Origin: Saprospiraceae bacterium
GTDB lineage: Bacteria; Bacteroidota; Bacteroidia; Chitinophagales; Saprospiraceae
Length of the DNA: 64,000 nt
Assembly (NCBI GenBank): GCA_020628645.1
Contig: JAHDES010000022.1
Coordinates: 1-64,000 of the forward strand
Direction: 5' to 3'
Notes under the pieces: model-generated
Database searches by the model: none
Told to the model about the DNA's origin: nothing
Seen by the model: only the letters and a program-made list of their open reading frames with translations
In this document: piece after piece, positions 35,647 through 45,600 of the stretch
Layout of the letters: the number at the start of each line of letters is the position of its first letter
How positions within the stretch are numbered: the first letter of the stretch is position 1
Translations under genes and position numbers: made by a program

Positions 35647-36216
35647 TTACAGCGAATCAAGTTCCAAACTAAGGCGATTAAAAATCATTGGTATTGAACC
35701 GACGCCCCAAACTTTTACTGATTTTCCTTTAGTAAAATAATAATCAAAAATAGGCATGGTTTCATTACGATACACTTCTTGTCGATTTCTGATAATATTT
35801 TCATCTAGGTCATCAGCTCGTCCAGAAGTTTTACCTCGTTCTAGTAATCTCCCAACTAATTCTTCCTCTGGTACATCCAACATGAGCAAACTAGAGATGC
35901 CGCCTTTTTCTGCCATTAAAGCATCCAAGGCTTCGGCTTGGGGGATGGTACGAGGAAAGCCATCAAAGATATAACCTTTTACATCAGGATTTTCATCAAC
36001 TTTGGCTTTGAGCATATTGATGGTCACACTATCGGGTACTAATTCTCCTTTATCAATATAACTTTTGGCTTCTTTTCCTAAAGCTGTTTCATTTTTGATA
36101 TTAAAACGGAATAGATCTCCCGTTGAAATATGTAATAAATTATATTTATCTACTAAACTAGCAGCTTGTGTTCCTTTTCCAGAACCAGGAGGGCCAAATA
36201 AGATTAAGTTAATCAT
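35647..36216 (-). CDS. adk: Adenylate kinase
   Basis: This 189-residue protein has the P-loop GPPGSGKGTQA (about 7-17), the AMP-binding IFDGFPRT motif and the GRADD segment. It lacks the long zinc-type LID, matching the short-form adenylate kinases of Bacteroidota. It interconverts ATP, ADP and AMP in the cytoplasm. Confidence 0.96.
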   Translation of the reverse strand: MINLILFGPPGSGKGTQAASLVDKYNLLHISTGDLFRFNIKNETALGKEAKSYIDKGELVPDSVTINMLKAKVDENPDVKGYIFDGFPRTIPQAEALDALMAEKGGISSLLMLDVPEEELVGRLLERGKTSGRADDLDENIIRNRQEVYRNETMPIFDYYFTKGKSVKVWGVGSIPMIFNRLSLELDSL

Positions 36217-36273
36217 TTTCTCTGAACAAGTTTTGTTTTACGATTTGCGAAAATAGGTATTTTTTAGGAAAAT

Positions 36274-36645
36274 TTATTGTTTCACTAATACCATAACCTC
36301 ATTTCTGCCTGCACGGTTCATATCCATCTTTAAACTATCTGTAGAAAGATAAATAATTTTGACTACTTTTTCTTGATCGCCTTCAGCAGTGGTATACAAT
36401 TTTCGTCCACTCAAACGATACGAACCTTTTTCTAATTGAGCAGCATATTTTGCACTATAATTGGCATCTTGGTCAAATTCAAATGCAATGGATTTAACAT
36501 CCAGATTTGCTGATTTTCCTTCTATTAACCAATCTGCTCCTTGCCATTTGCCGTGAAGGAGTGTTTCATCAAGGTCTTCTTCTGTGGTACAATTATTAAA
36601 AAGGAAAGCAATTAAAATGAAAGAGAAAAAGTAAATACGCCGCAT
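36274..36645 (-). CDS. Lipocalin-like lipoprotein
   Basis: This 123-residue protein has a lipoprotein signal, with C19 in LFNNCTTEE (a weak lipobox). HGKWQGADWLIEG and a set of beta strands (YSAKYAAQLEKGSYRLSGRKLYT) follow, the pattern of the small lipocalin-like domains of Bacteroidota lipoproteins. Its function is unknown. It is followed at 58 bp by adk on the same strand. Confidence 0.65.
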   Translation of the reverse strand: MRRIYFFSFILIAFLFNNCTTEEDLDETLLHGKWQGADWLIEGKSANLDVKSIAFEFDQDANYSAKYAAQLEKGSYRLSGRKLYTTAEGDQEKVVKIIYLSTDSLKMDMNRAGRNEVMVLVKQ

Positions 36646-36664
36646 GTTATTTTTTTAAGTTAAA

Positions 36665-36700
36665 AAAGGAGATTCCATACTAAAAACGGAATCTCCTTTC
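36665..36700 (-). terminator. Terminator after the CotH-family gene
   Basis: AAAGGAGATTCC / GGAATCTCCTTT with an 11-nt spacer is followed on the minus strand by TTTTTTA. It is 20 bp past the stop of the CotH gene. Confidence 0.8.
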
Positions 36701-36719
36701 AAAAGTAACGATTATATTT

Positions 36720-39485
36720 TTAACGCATTACATTGATTTTAAAACTGCGTTCTTGTTGATCTATTTGTACACGAAGGAAATACAAACCTTCTGTCACTTC
36801 TTGAGGATCAAGTTGTAATTGATGTCGATAGTCGCCTGCATTTTGACGACCACTTGCTAAGGGGAAGTTGGCGACTTGTTGACCTAAAACAGAATATAAA
36901 CTGATTTGTACATCAGCGGATTGTTCTAAGTTATATTCTAGATGAACTACGTCTTTTACAGGATTTGGGAAGACATTAAATTCAAATTGAGCATCCAATT
37001 GATCATTAGTAGAAGTATTAAGCGCAAAGATGGCAGTAAGGGTATCCGATTGTGTGAGTGTGATGGTCGCTTTACGCGTAAACTCATCAGGGAAAATGAT
37101 ATTTCCAGCCGAACTTTCCCAATGACTGAAGACATAATCATCCTCGAAATCATTGAAAACTCTAGCTTTAATAAGGTTCTCCATACCTCCAAAGTAGTCT
37201 CCGTTCCATGGGAATTCCTCAATATCGAGTGTGTTTAAATCAATTTCGCCTACACCAAGGGGTTCTGCCATCAGTGTGAGCGTATAAGGACCTGATAATT
37301 CTTCATAACACTCCAACATTCCATCATCTAAAAGTGTACAACGTTCTAGGATAAAGTCTTTCAAATCTTGTACATTATCTTGCCATTCTTGCATACTTCC
37401 GCCCCAACGCTCAATTTGCCCTGGCATTTCAGGTTCGATTACGGCAATCATACGATCAAGGGTTTCGATCATATTATCGCAGGAATAAACGGTATTCATC
37501 AAATCCGCATAACGGGAGTAATATAGTTGACGGAAAGTCTCGTTTTCTTCTATTAATTTTAAGAAAATCTTTTCATGCTTGCCTACATTTCCTTGGATGG
37601 TAGGTTCTGCGTTGGGTTCACCATTTTCAGAAATCCAATTGTAAATATTATTGCAAAAGCCTCCCCAATTATTACAACATTCAGGAGCAAAACTAAATAC
37701 GCTGGGAAGATAAGGATCATCTGCTGGATAAGGACAATCTCCACTTACAATAGAAGGACAATCTTCGATTGCAGTATTTCCATCATTTTCGGGTGGGAAA
37801 AATTCATCCATGTAGTCAGAAATTTCTTCTATGTCACAAGGATCAGCATCTGGATTTGTATTGGGTACACCACTATAATTGATATAATAATCAAAAGTCG
37901 CATCTAAATCCCAGAGTAAATATCCCCACTTTTTATGATCGCCATCTGGATTCAAGCCACGCCACCAACCAGTATTATAATTCATCCAATCAGAAGCTAC
38001 TACATTTAGATTGACGATCATGTAGTCAATCATACTTAAAAGATTGATGCTGTCATCTGCGATTTGATAGTTTTCTGGAAGACTCATATCATTTTCTAAG
38101 ATAAAATCTCGGATGCTTCGCCAATCACTTAAAGCTTTTTGTCCACCATATCGTAATTCGGTATCGCCCCAAGTCGAAAGGAATTGAAGATCGTATTTGC
38201 CTTGATCATAATATTCACTGGTATAATCATGGTCAACTATTTTTTCACGCATCCCGTAAACTCCCCAATATCGTCCATTTAAAAAGACAATGACACGTTC
38301 CACCGTACGATGGTCGAGCTTTAAACCACCTTCATAGGCTAGTTGTTGAACATATTCATCTCGAATATGTGTACTTCCTTGATGTTCAAAATCATCAATA
38401 GCTGGATAATTATCATCTCCCGAATTACGGAACATAAAACGTTGAAATTCATCCCGCTCTTTATCAGCAAAGATTTTAGCATTAATGGCTTTTTCATAAC
38501 CCATTTCATCTCTTGTGATCCAATCTAAGGAACGATGATCCAACACCCAAGAATCTTGTCCATGACGATTCATTTCACCAAAACCAACGGCTTCTCGTTG
38601 GTCATCTTTGTTAAAATATTCTAATGAACCAATTGGTATTAACTCTCCCTGTCCATTGGCTAAATCAATTACATCATTAGCACCAATTGAAAAAACAGGT
38701 AGCGTATAATCAGGTTCATCAATAAAATAGGTGTTAAAATCCATTTTTCCAGACAAAATAGCTGGATCATTACTAAAGGCTTGTGCTTTGATGACTTGAG
38801 TTTCTGACACCATGAGAGGTGCTATATATTCAGGAGAAGTAGCAGTTGGATTTGTACCATCTAAGGTGTAGCGTAAAACGGAGTTGGGTTCATTATTGGT
38901 AATAGTGATGGTTTGCTCGCCATTGTAGAAGCCAGCATTAAGATCCATGGTAGGCGTTTGTGTATAGCCTAGATATTGTGTCGTACTATCATTATTTGAT
39001 GCTTGAGGAGTAGGTTCTGTACAAACGACCCAATCTGCACTTCCATCCATCGCTCGGCAGCGCGAATGCTCCACTAAGGTAAGTTGCAAAGGAAAGACTT
39101 CGATTACATTGCCATTAGCATCTGCTAGTGAGACAAATTCATTGTCTTTCGTTTGAGTGAGTTTAAAACTAGTGTGGTATTCTCCATTGACAAATTGATC
39201 GCGTCCAGAACACCAGAATACTAAATGCCCCTTAGCAGGAATGATGGTGCTATCTGGAATTTCCCATTTGGTGGGATTTGTTTCTTTGTCTGATAAATGC
39301 CAGCCACTAATGTCTACAGCCATATCACTGGAATTATACAACTCAATCCAATCTTCTGTTTTATTAAAACTATCTAAAAACCTATTTAAGTTGGAGGCAG
39401 AATATTCGTTGATGTGAATTTGTGCGTAACTAAGTGTTTGACTTAAAAAGAAAGTAAGTGAAAAAAGGAGTATACGTTTTATCAT
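36720..39485 (-). CDS. Secreted CotH-family (spore-coat-kinase-like) protein with lamin-tail and T9SS domains
   Basis: This 921-residue protein has a signal peptide (1-22) and a lamin-tail domain (INEYSASNLNRFLDSFNKTE ... WIELYNSSDMAVDISGWHLSD, about 25-160). A chitobiase/FN3-type domain (SVLRYTLDGTNPTA, about 180-250) precedes a CotH kinase domain (about 270-700) with YWGVYGMREKIVDHDY and the metal-binding GYLLWDLDATFDYYINY. The last about 75 residues are a T9SS sorting domain (FNVFPNPVKDVVHLEY ... LYFLRVQIDQQERSFKINVMR). CotH proteins are protein kinases; this arrangement suggests an enzyme displayed at the surface. The substrate is unknown. Confidence 0.88.
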   Translation of the reverse strand: MIKRILLFSLTFFLSQTLSYAQIHINEYSASNLNRFLDSFNKTEDWIELYNSSDMAVDISGWHLSDKETNPTKWEIPDSTIIPAKGHLVFWCSGRDQFVNGEYHTSFKLTQTKDNEFVSLADANGNVIEVFPLQLTLVEHSRCRAMDGSADWVVCTEPTPQASNNDSTTQYLGYTQTPTMDLNAGFYNGEQTITITNNEPNSVLRYTLDGTNPTATSPEYIAPLMVSETQVIKAQAFSNDPAILSGKMDFNTYFIDEPDYTLPVFSIGANDVIDLANGQGELIPIGSLEYFNKDDQREAVGFGEMNRHGQDSWVLDHRSLDWITRDEMGYEKAINAKIFADKERDEFQRFMFRNSGDDNYPAIDDFEHQGSTHIRDEYVQQLAYEGGLKLDHRTVERVIVFLNGRYWGVYGMREKIVDHDYTSEYYDQGKYDLQFLSTWGDTELRYGGQKALSDWRSIRDFILENDMSLPENYQIADDSINLLSMIDYMIVNLNVVASDWMNYNTGWWRGLNPDGDHKKWGYLLWDLDATFDYYINYSGVPNTNPDADPCDIEEISDYMDEFFPPENDGNTAIEDCPSIVSGDCPYPADDPYLPSVFSFAPECCNNWGGFCNNIYNWISENGEPNAEPTIQGNVGKHEKIFLKLIEENETFRQLYYSRYADLMNTVYSCDNMIETLDRMIAVIEPEMPGQIERWGGSMQEWQDNVQDLKDFILERCTLLDDGMLECYEELSGPYTLTLMAEPLGVGEIDLNTLDIEEFPWNGDYFGGMENLIKARVFNDFEDDYVFSHWESSAGNIIFPDEFTRKATITLTQSDTLTAIFALNTSTNDQLDAQFEFNVFPNPVKDVVHLEYNLEQSADVQISLYSVLGQQVANFPLASGRQNAGDYRHQLQLDPQEVTEGLYFLRVQIDQQERSFKINVMR

Positions 39486-39615
39486 AATGGGTTGTACTTA
39501 TGAACAGAGTTTAACTTGATATGAATACTAAAAGTACGGCAATCTTTACGAGATTACTAGTCAATGTTAAGTTTAGGTAACTTATTTGACAAAAATTAAG
39601 CAGATGTATTTAATA

Positions 39616-40014
39616 TTATAATAATCTTTTTGCCTTTAAAGCATCAAAAATGAGATGATCGACAGCAGAGGATTTCCATTTTTCATCATAAGTCAACCAA
39701 GCCATTTCTTCAATTTCATTAGCAATGACTAAATTTCCAGTATATTCTGCAAAATAGCAGGTCATCTTTACTGTTGTATCGTTTGAATGACCATGCGCTA
39801 TTGCAGTAAAAACACCAAAAAAATGAAGACTATTTTGAACGAGATCGACGCTTAATTCTTCTTGAATTTCTCGCTGTAACGCCTCCCAATCAGATTCTCC
39901 ATCATCTCGTTTTCCACCTGGTAAATAGAAGGTGTCTTTGCCTTTTGATCGAGTACTCAAGATGCGTTTATTTTTGATATACAACCAAGCTAATTTGTCA
40001 ATAATTTTTGCCAT
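39616..40014 (-). CDS. NUDIX hydrolase
   Basis: This 132-residue protein contains the Nudix box GGKRDDGESDWEALQREIQ-EELSVDL (REx2EE core). It would hydrolyse a nucleoside-diphosphate-type substrate, which the sequence does not reveal. Confidence 0.92.
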   Translation of the reverse strand: MAKIIDKLAWLYIKNKRILSTRSKGKDTFYLPGGKRDDGESDWEALQREIQEELSVDLVQNSLHFFGVFTAIAHGHSNDTTVKMTCYFAEYTGNLVIANEIEEMAWLTYDEKWKSSAVDHLIFDALKAKRLL

Positions 40015-40029
40015 GAAAAAAAATAAATA

Positions 40030-40073
40030 AAAAAAGCGATAGCCAAGATACTACTCGACTATCGCTTTTTTTT
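40030..40073 (-). terminator. Terminator after the choice-of-anchor B gene
   Basis: AAAAAGCGATAG / CTATCGCTTTTT with a 16-nt spacer and T-runs on both sides. It serves the minus-strand gene that stops at 40089. Confidence 0.8.
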
Positions 40074-40088
40074 AATAAAACGTTGATT

Positions 40089-42212
40089 TTATTCGATAAT
40101 TAAATCCTTTTGAATGATTTTATCTGAGGTATGTAAAGAAATCGCATGTTTGCCTTTTTCTAAAATAGACATCGGTATTCTTAAACGATTAAATCCTTGT
40201 GGTAATGTATCTTGATATAAAATTTCTTCATTTTTCTGAAGACGAACTTCTTGCATTTTATCAAGATAAATATGAGCATAACCTTTGTTGGGATAGATTA
40301 CGAAATCAGTTTGAGGAACATAATGACCATTTTTCTTAGCAGTAGTAAGTTCTTGTTGCTTTTGTATTAAACGAGCTGCTAAGACAGTAGACGTAGGAGT
40401 TTGAAATGGGGTACAAGCTACAATTTCTGCAGTAAATTCAGCATTTGATTCTACTTCAAAATTGGCAATTAAATCTATATCTGTTCCAGCTTGAAATATC
40501 ACCACTGAACCATCTTCTACTATTCCATCAGAAGTAATATTATTGCTCACAGAATAAGTATCAGAAGAAATAGCGCCATTATACGTTTCATCAGTTGGAC
40601 ATGCAGGAGCGGTTAAGCAAAAATTAGTAGTTTCACTACTATTAAAATCACCACCACTTGCTATGACGGTGCTATTGTCAACATCTTCTAATGAATAAGA
40701 ACCATTCCCAAAACCACAACAAATACCATCTCCGTAGGAATCAAAAATGGTAAACTCATAACATCCGTAAGGCAAACAGAAACTTTCTACAACAGTTTGA
40801 AAATCTTGCCCAATATAACTACCTCCAGAGGCTACAACTGCACTTGTGGCATCGTCTACTACTTCCCAAGTCGTTTCACTTGGATAATCATCTAAAACAA
40901 GGGTTAATTCCATATTGACACCATTACAAGGACAAGGATTACATACAGTTCCACCACAGTCTACAGCTGTTTCATCTTGATTTTGGATACCATCATCACA
41001 AGTAGGTGCAGGAGGGGGAGTACCACAAGGTTCACAAAAGCCACCACAATCTACATCTTCTTCAAAATCATCTTGTACGCCATTTCCACATTTAGTAGTA
41101 GGTAAACTTACGGAAGTAGATAGTACGTACAAACCTGTTTCTATATCAGTGGCAATAATATTTCCAGAAGGTAGGAAAGGATACGTTCCCCAACAACCAT
41201 CTAGCGAACTATAAGAGCTATTGTTAATCGTGTCATAATGGGCTACTCTTACAGGATTATCAGGGTCAGAAATATCAAAAATCGTTACGCCATCCATGTA
41301 AGAAGATACAATTGCATAATCGCCAATCATAAATGGATTGTGATAGGTGATATTATTATCACTTGTAATTAATGGAAATTTAAAGGTATTGAGAATGGTT
41401 AGATTACCATTGTTCATATCACTTACATCTATAATACCCAAGTCTCTACCTGTAGATTCTTCAGCATAGATAAACTTGTTGCCATTATCGTAGATCCAAC
41501 TACTATGATTGTATGCACCAGTTGGTAAGGATGCTAATAACGTAGGACTAGAAGCATTTGTGAAATCAAAAATATAAAAACCATCATTTCCAGAAGAACA
41601 ATAAGCAATATTGTCTTGTACAAATACATCATGTACATAGCCGCCTGCAAGCGTTGGCTCAGAAAGTTTGGTTGGGTTGGCAGGGTTGGCTGTTAAATCA
41701 TAAACAATTAATCCATTGAAACTACCACTAGAACCTGCTACATACAAACGACCTTCCTTTACATCAATATAAATATTATGTGCCGTGGTAAAATCACTAT
41801 TATCTTGATAAACTTTGATAATGTTACCACTCGGAAGTTGACTCATATCAAATATGATTAGCCCTTCTCCTCCTTCATCTGCTACAGCATAGATATAACG
41901 GTCGTATCGCTTGAAGTCACGCCAAACAGAAGAAGAACCTCCAACAAATTCAGCCACTTGCGTGGGAGTTGTAGGATCAGTCACATCAATAAAATGTATT
42001 TTTTCAGGTGAACCTATTACGGCATATTCATTATTACTATCATCTACATAGCCCCAAATATCATTATAAAACACACCATTTCTGGAAATTGTATTTTCAT
42101 TCCAATTGCCTTCCAAGGTCATGTTGCTAGACGTTTGTGTGATTCCTAGAAAGGGTATAAATAAAGTAAATAAACTAATGAAAATTGGGAAGGGACCAAA
42201 TTTACAGTACAT
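40089..42212 (-). CDS. Choice-of-anchor B / LVIVD-repeat surface protein with 3-coathanger module
   Basis: The frame opens at 42260, but the ATG at 42212 begins the signal peptide (MYCKFGPFPIFISLFTLF...) and is preferred, giving 707 residues. The N-terminal about 400 residues are a beta-propeller of LVIVD-type repeats (WGYVDDSNNEYAVIGSPEKI, FIDVTDPTTPTQVAEF, DISDPDNPVRVAHYDT), the 'choice-of-anchor B' family. Two Cys-rich CDDGIQNQDETAVDCGG segments (about 400-450) precede a 3-coathanger-like part (VIFQAGTDIDLIANFEVES...). The last about 90 residues (TDFVIYPNKGYAHIYLDK) resemble a degraded T9SS sorting domain. It would be surface-exposed; function unknown. Confidence 0.82.
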   Translation of the reverse strand: MYCKFGPFPIFISLFTLFIPFLGITQTSSNMTLEGNWNENTISRNGVFYNDIWGYVDDSNNEYAVIGSPEKIHFIDVTDPTTPTQVAEFVGGSSSVWRDFKRYDRYIYAVADEGGEGLIIFDMSQLPSGNIIKVYQDNSDFTTAHNIYIDVKEGRLYVAGSSGSFNGLIVYDLTANPANPTKLSEPTLAGGYVHDVFVQDNIAYCSSGNDGFYIFDFTNASSPTLLASLPTGAYNHSSWIYDNGNKFIYAEESTGRDLGIIDVSDMNNGNLTILNTFKFPLITSDNNITYHNPFMIGDYAIVSSYMDGVTIFDISDPDNPVRVAHYDTINNSSYSSLDGCWGTYPFLPSGNIIATDIETGLYVLSTSVSLPTTKCGNGVQDDFEEDVDCGGFCEPCGTPPPAPTCDDGIQNQDETAVDCGGTVCNPCPCNGVNMELTLVLDDYPSETTWEVVDDATSAVVASGGSYIGQDFQTVVESFCLPYGCYEFTIFDSYGDGICCGFGNGSYSLEDVDNSTVIASGGDFNSSETTNFCLTAPACPTDETYNGAISSDTYSVSNNITSDGIVEDGSVVIFQAGTDIDLIANFEVESNAEFTAEIVACTPFQTPTSTVLAARLIQKQQELTTAKKNGHYVPQTDFVIYPNKGYAHIYLDKMQEVRLQKNEEILYQDTLPQGFNRLRIPMSILEKGKHAISLHTSDKIIQKDLIIE

Positions 42213-42304
42213 AATAATAAGGTATTTAAATGATTTGGGTGAAAAAAACATACTAAACAATTCTATGTTTAGAAATTGGTTGATAGCTTCTTTTATTTGT
42301 AGTG

Positions 42305-42420
42305 GGGCACGAATAAATTTACATTCTTAATTCCTCGAATTAGCTCAATTAACGTCATTTTCAATGACTTGTAATTTTTACTATTTCAAGGAAAGTAAAT
42401 TTATTTTCTCCGCGTGCCTT
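42305..42420. repeat. Dispersed palindromic repeat, copy B
   Basis: Copy of the element at 20-150. Here the ends are complementary too: GGCACG-AATAAATTTAC on the left and GTAAATTTATT...CGCGTGCC on the right. It lies upstream of the choice-of-anchor B gene and of the caspase-led operon. Apart from this and the -7-like box at 42658, the 438-bp region 42261-42698 shows no gene. Confidence 0.7.
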
Positions 42421-42657
42421 TACATAAAAGAAAAACTAATTATTTGAATGATAATTCGTTTGTGTACTAATAACTTTCTGGGGATAACTGAAATTACTAA
42501 GATGGGTTATGTTTATACTCTAAACATAAGTACTTAGCGTAAAGATAAGTAATTTGTAAGAATTCTAAAACAGAAAAATTATTTTATTTAGGATATGACA
42601 AAATTAAAGTAAACTATTTTGTAGCTCTAAATCTACTATTACTTGTATAGAATTTCT

Positions 42658-42665
42658 TATATTTG
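42658..42665 (+). promoter_or_regulatory. TAnnTTTG -7-like box before the caspase gene
   Basis: TATATTTG matches the Bacteroidota -7 consensus and lies 34 nt before the ATG at 42699. I see no TTG at the usual 19-bp distance upstream. The TTG codon at 42663 falls inside this box, which argues against it being the start codon. Confidence 0.4.
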
Positions 42666-42698
42666 AATAATTCAAAAAACCAAAAGACACAAAAAATC

Positions 42699-45600
42699 AT
42701 GTCCAAACCAAAGCTTTATGCCTTAATGGTAGGCATCAATAATTATCATCCTTCTTCCAATGTTGCTCCTCTTTATGGTTGTAAAAATGATATTGTAAAT
42801 TTTCACGCCTTTCTAAAAGACCACTATTCAAATAATTATACCATAAATACCAAAACCCTTTTTGACGAAGCTGCTAGCTATCAAAATATAGTCGATCATT
42901 TTGGCGAACAATTTTTATTACAAGCTAATAAAGAAGATACGGTCTTATTTTATTATAGTGGACATGGTGCTCAAGAACGAACAGCACAAGAATTCTTACC
43001 TTATTCACCAACAGGAAAGGAAGAAACAATCGTTTGTTATGATAGTCGTACCCTGAAAGGATTGGATTTAGCAGACAAAGAACTTCGAGTGCTATTACAT
43101 CGTATTGGTCAGCAATGTCCTAATATTATTGTCATTATGGACTGCTGTCATTCAGGCACAGCGACTCGTTCTGCTAATAATCGACAAGGAATGCGAACTC
43201 GTCAAGCTTACTTTAGAGATAAAGCACGACCTTATTCTACTTATCTCAATGGATTTTATGAAGACAATTATCCCAATGGAGAAAATATCAATGAGTTATC
43301 TACACCTCATATTTTATTAGCAGCTTGTGATAAACGACAAAAGGCTTTAGAACTTGCCTCAAATAATGGCTTGTTTTCAAGTCAACTATTGCGAGTGCTA
43401 AAAGCGGATCGTCATCAATCGTACTCAGATTTATTTTCTAAAACACGCATTGCGATGCGTGAAATTGTAGAAGAACAGCATCCTCAATTTGATATAATTG
43501 GTAACTTTAATCCCAATCGTCTTTTTTTAGCTACAGAAACAACTGCTTCAAAAAATCGAAGATCAGTTTATTTTTCATCTAATGGAAACTGGGAAGTTGA
43601 GGCGGGAGCATTGCATGGTTTAGCTGTTAATGCTAACGCACCTATTTTATACCATATTTATGACGATCATCAGCAAATTGGTACAGCAAAAGTACGTTCC
43701 GTAGGGATTCAAACGAGCCAATTAGAATTAATTGATGTTCAGGCAAATCCTTCCAAAACGTATCAAGGTGAATTGTTGAGTTTGCCTGCTGCGGGAATCC
43801 CATTTTTGGTACAAGCAGATGAGGCAGGTGAAGCACGACTAAAAGCGGCACTAGAACATTATCAACCACTTCATTTTGAATTGGTTAATTATGGAAAAGG
43901 AATTCCCTATCAATTGGTCATAAGCGAAAGTAAAGTTATTTTAAAAGATACCGCTCAATCGCTCATTTTGCGTACCATTAAAGGGGGAAATGATGCCAAA
44001 GTGTTTACCGATTTATTTGCTTACATGGAGCATATTGCGGAGTGGGAAAAAGCAAAATTATTGCGCAATGATAAGAGTAAAATTGATCCAAGCCAAATTG
44101 ATTTTATCTTTGAATGTGATGGAAAGACCTATTTAAATGATGAGATTGAACTCAGTACATTTTTAGATGGAGCCGATTTTCAAGCTGTTCCTTTTTCTAT
44201 GAAAGTAGTGAATAATTCGCCTCATGATTTATATTGTAGTTTGTATTATTGTTCTGAAAATTTTGCCATTTATTTTCTAAATGATGAACTTTTACCAAGT
44301 AAAAAAGAAGTGATCATTTATGACAATGACACACTAAATTTAGACGATGGTAAAACAATTGCCCATAACTTTTTTCAACTCATTGTCTCTTCCGAACAAA
44401 TTAGTGAGTTTCTACTCGTAGAAGAAGAATTGCCCATTGGAGAAACCAAAGTGTATCCTCGAAAACGAAATATGGCTGGTCTTGCTGAACTCTCCTTAGC
44501 GGGTGAAAAAGGCTTGGGGTCAAGAATGAAAAAACAGAAAAAATTGGTCAATGAATGGTGCACTTTCCAGAAAAATATTACCCTAAAAGGGCGTCAAAAT
44601 GCCGTCAATCCCGATCAAGTCATTCAATTAGAAGACAATACGCTTCAAATTTTACCACATCCCTCTTTTCAGGCAAACGTTAGCACTTCAAAAGAAGCAA
44701 GTAATACCAGAAATATCAATTCCATTGCTATGATTACGCGTTTAATCGAAGACCAAGATGTGGAATTACTTTCGTTGGGAAGACAAACACGTTCTACCCA
44801 AGAACGAAGCAATCTTCTGGAATTATCTGAAATAAAAAATGAAGCAGATTTAAAAGAAAATCCCTTACACATTCAGTTGAATACGGAACTTCAAGCCGAT
44901 GAAACCATTTTACCCATCACCTTTGATGGAGAACATTTTTTACCAATTGGACAAGTACATACCGACGAAAAGGGTAAAACACATATTGCCATACATCATT
45001 TGCCTGAGGAACAAGCCATCACCAAACGAAGTATTTTTCGGGCTTTAAAATTATGTTTCTTAAAAGTAGCCCTCAAACGAAAAGCCACAGATTTACATCA
45101 ACTCTCTTGGGTGGATTATCAACTCTCCAAAGCTCGTTTACGCACAGATGATATTGAGTTAAAAGTAGCAGAAGCAGAAAATATTCTTCTAGTGGTTCAT
45201 GGGATCATTGGCAATACAAAAGCGATGGTCAATTTCATGGCTGGCAATACCAATTATGACCTTATCTTGGCGTTTGATTATGAAAATTTAAATACCAAAA
45301 TCGAACTCATTGCTAAAGGCTTAAAAGAAAAACTAAAAAATGCAGGAATAAATGAGCATAAAAAAATCACCATCTTGGCACATTCGATGGGGGGCTTAGT
45401 GAGTCGTTATTTTGTAGAATATTTAGATGGTGCCAATTGGGTTAAACATTTAATTCTTGCAGGTACACCCAATGCTGGTTCCGCGATGGCGAAAATGCCA
45501 GCTTATCGAGATAAAACCTTAACTTTAATGGGTTTTGCTTTAAATTATTTGGTAGATATTCCATTTGCAGGTAAATTAGTCAAAGTCTTAGAAGGATCAA

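Noticed and set aside
42663-42698. TTG start codon for the caspase gene giving 12 extra residues
   Set aside because: It lies inside a TAnnTTTG -7-like box, and the ATG at 42699 begins the normal family N-terminus.
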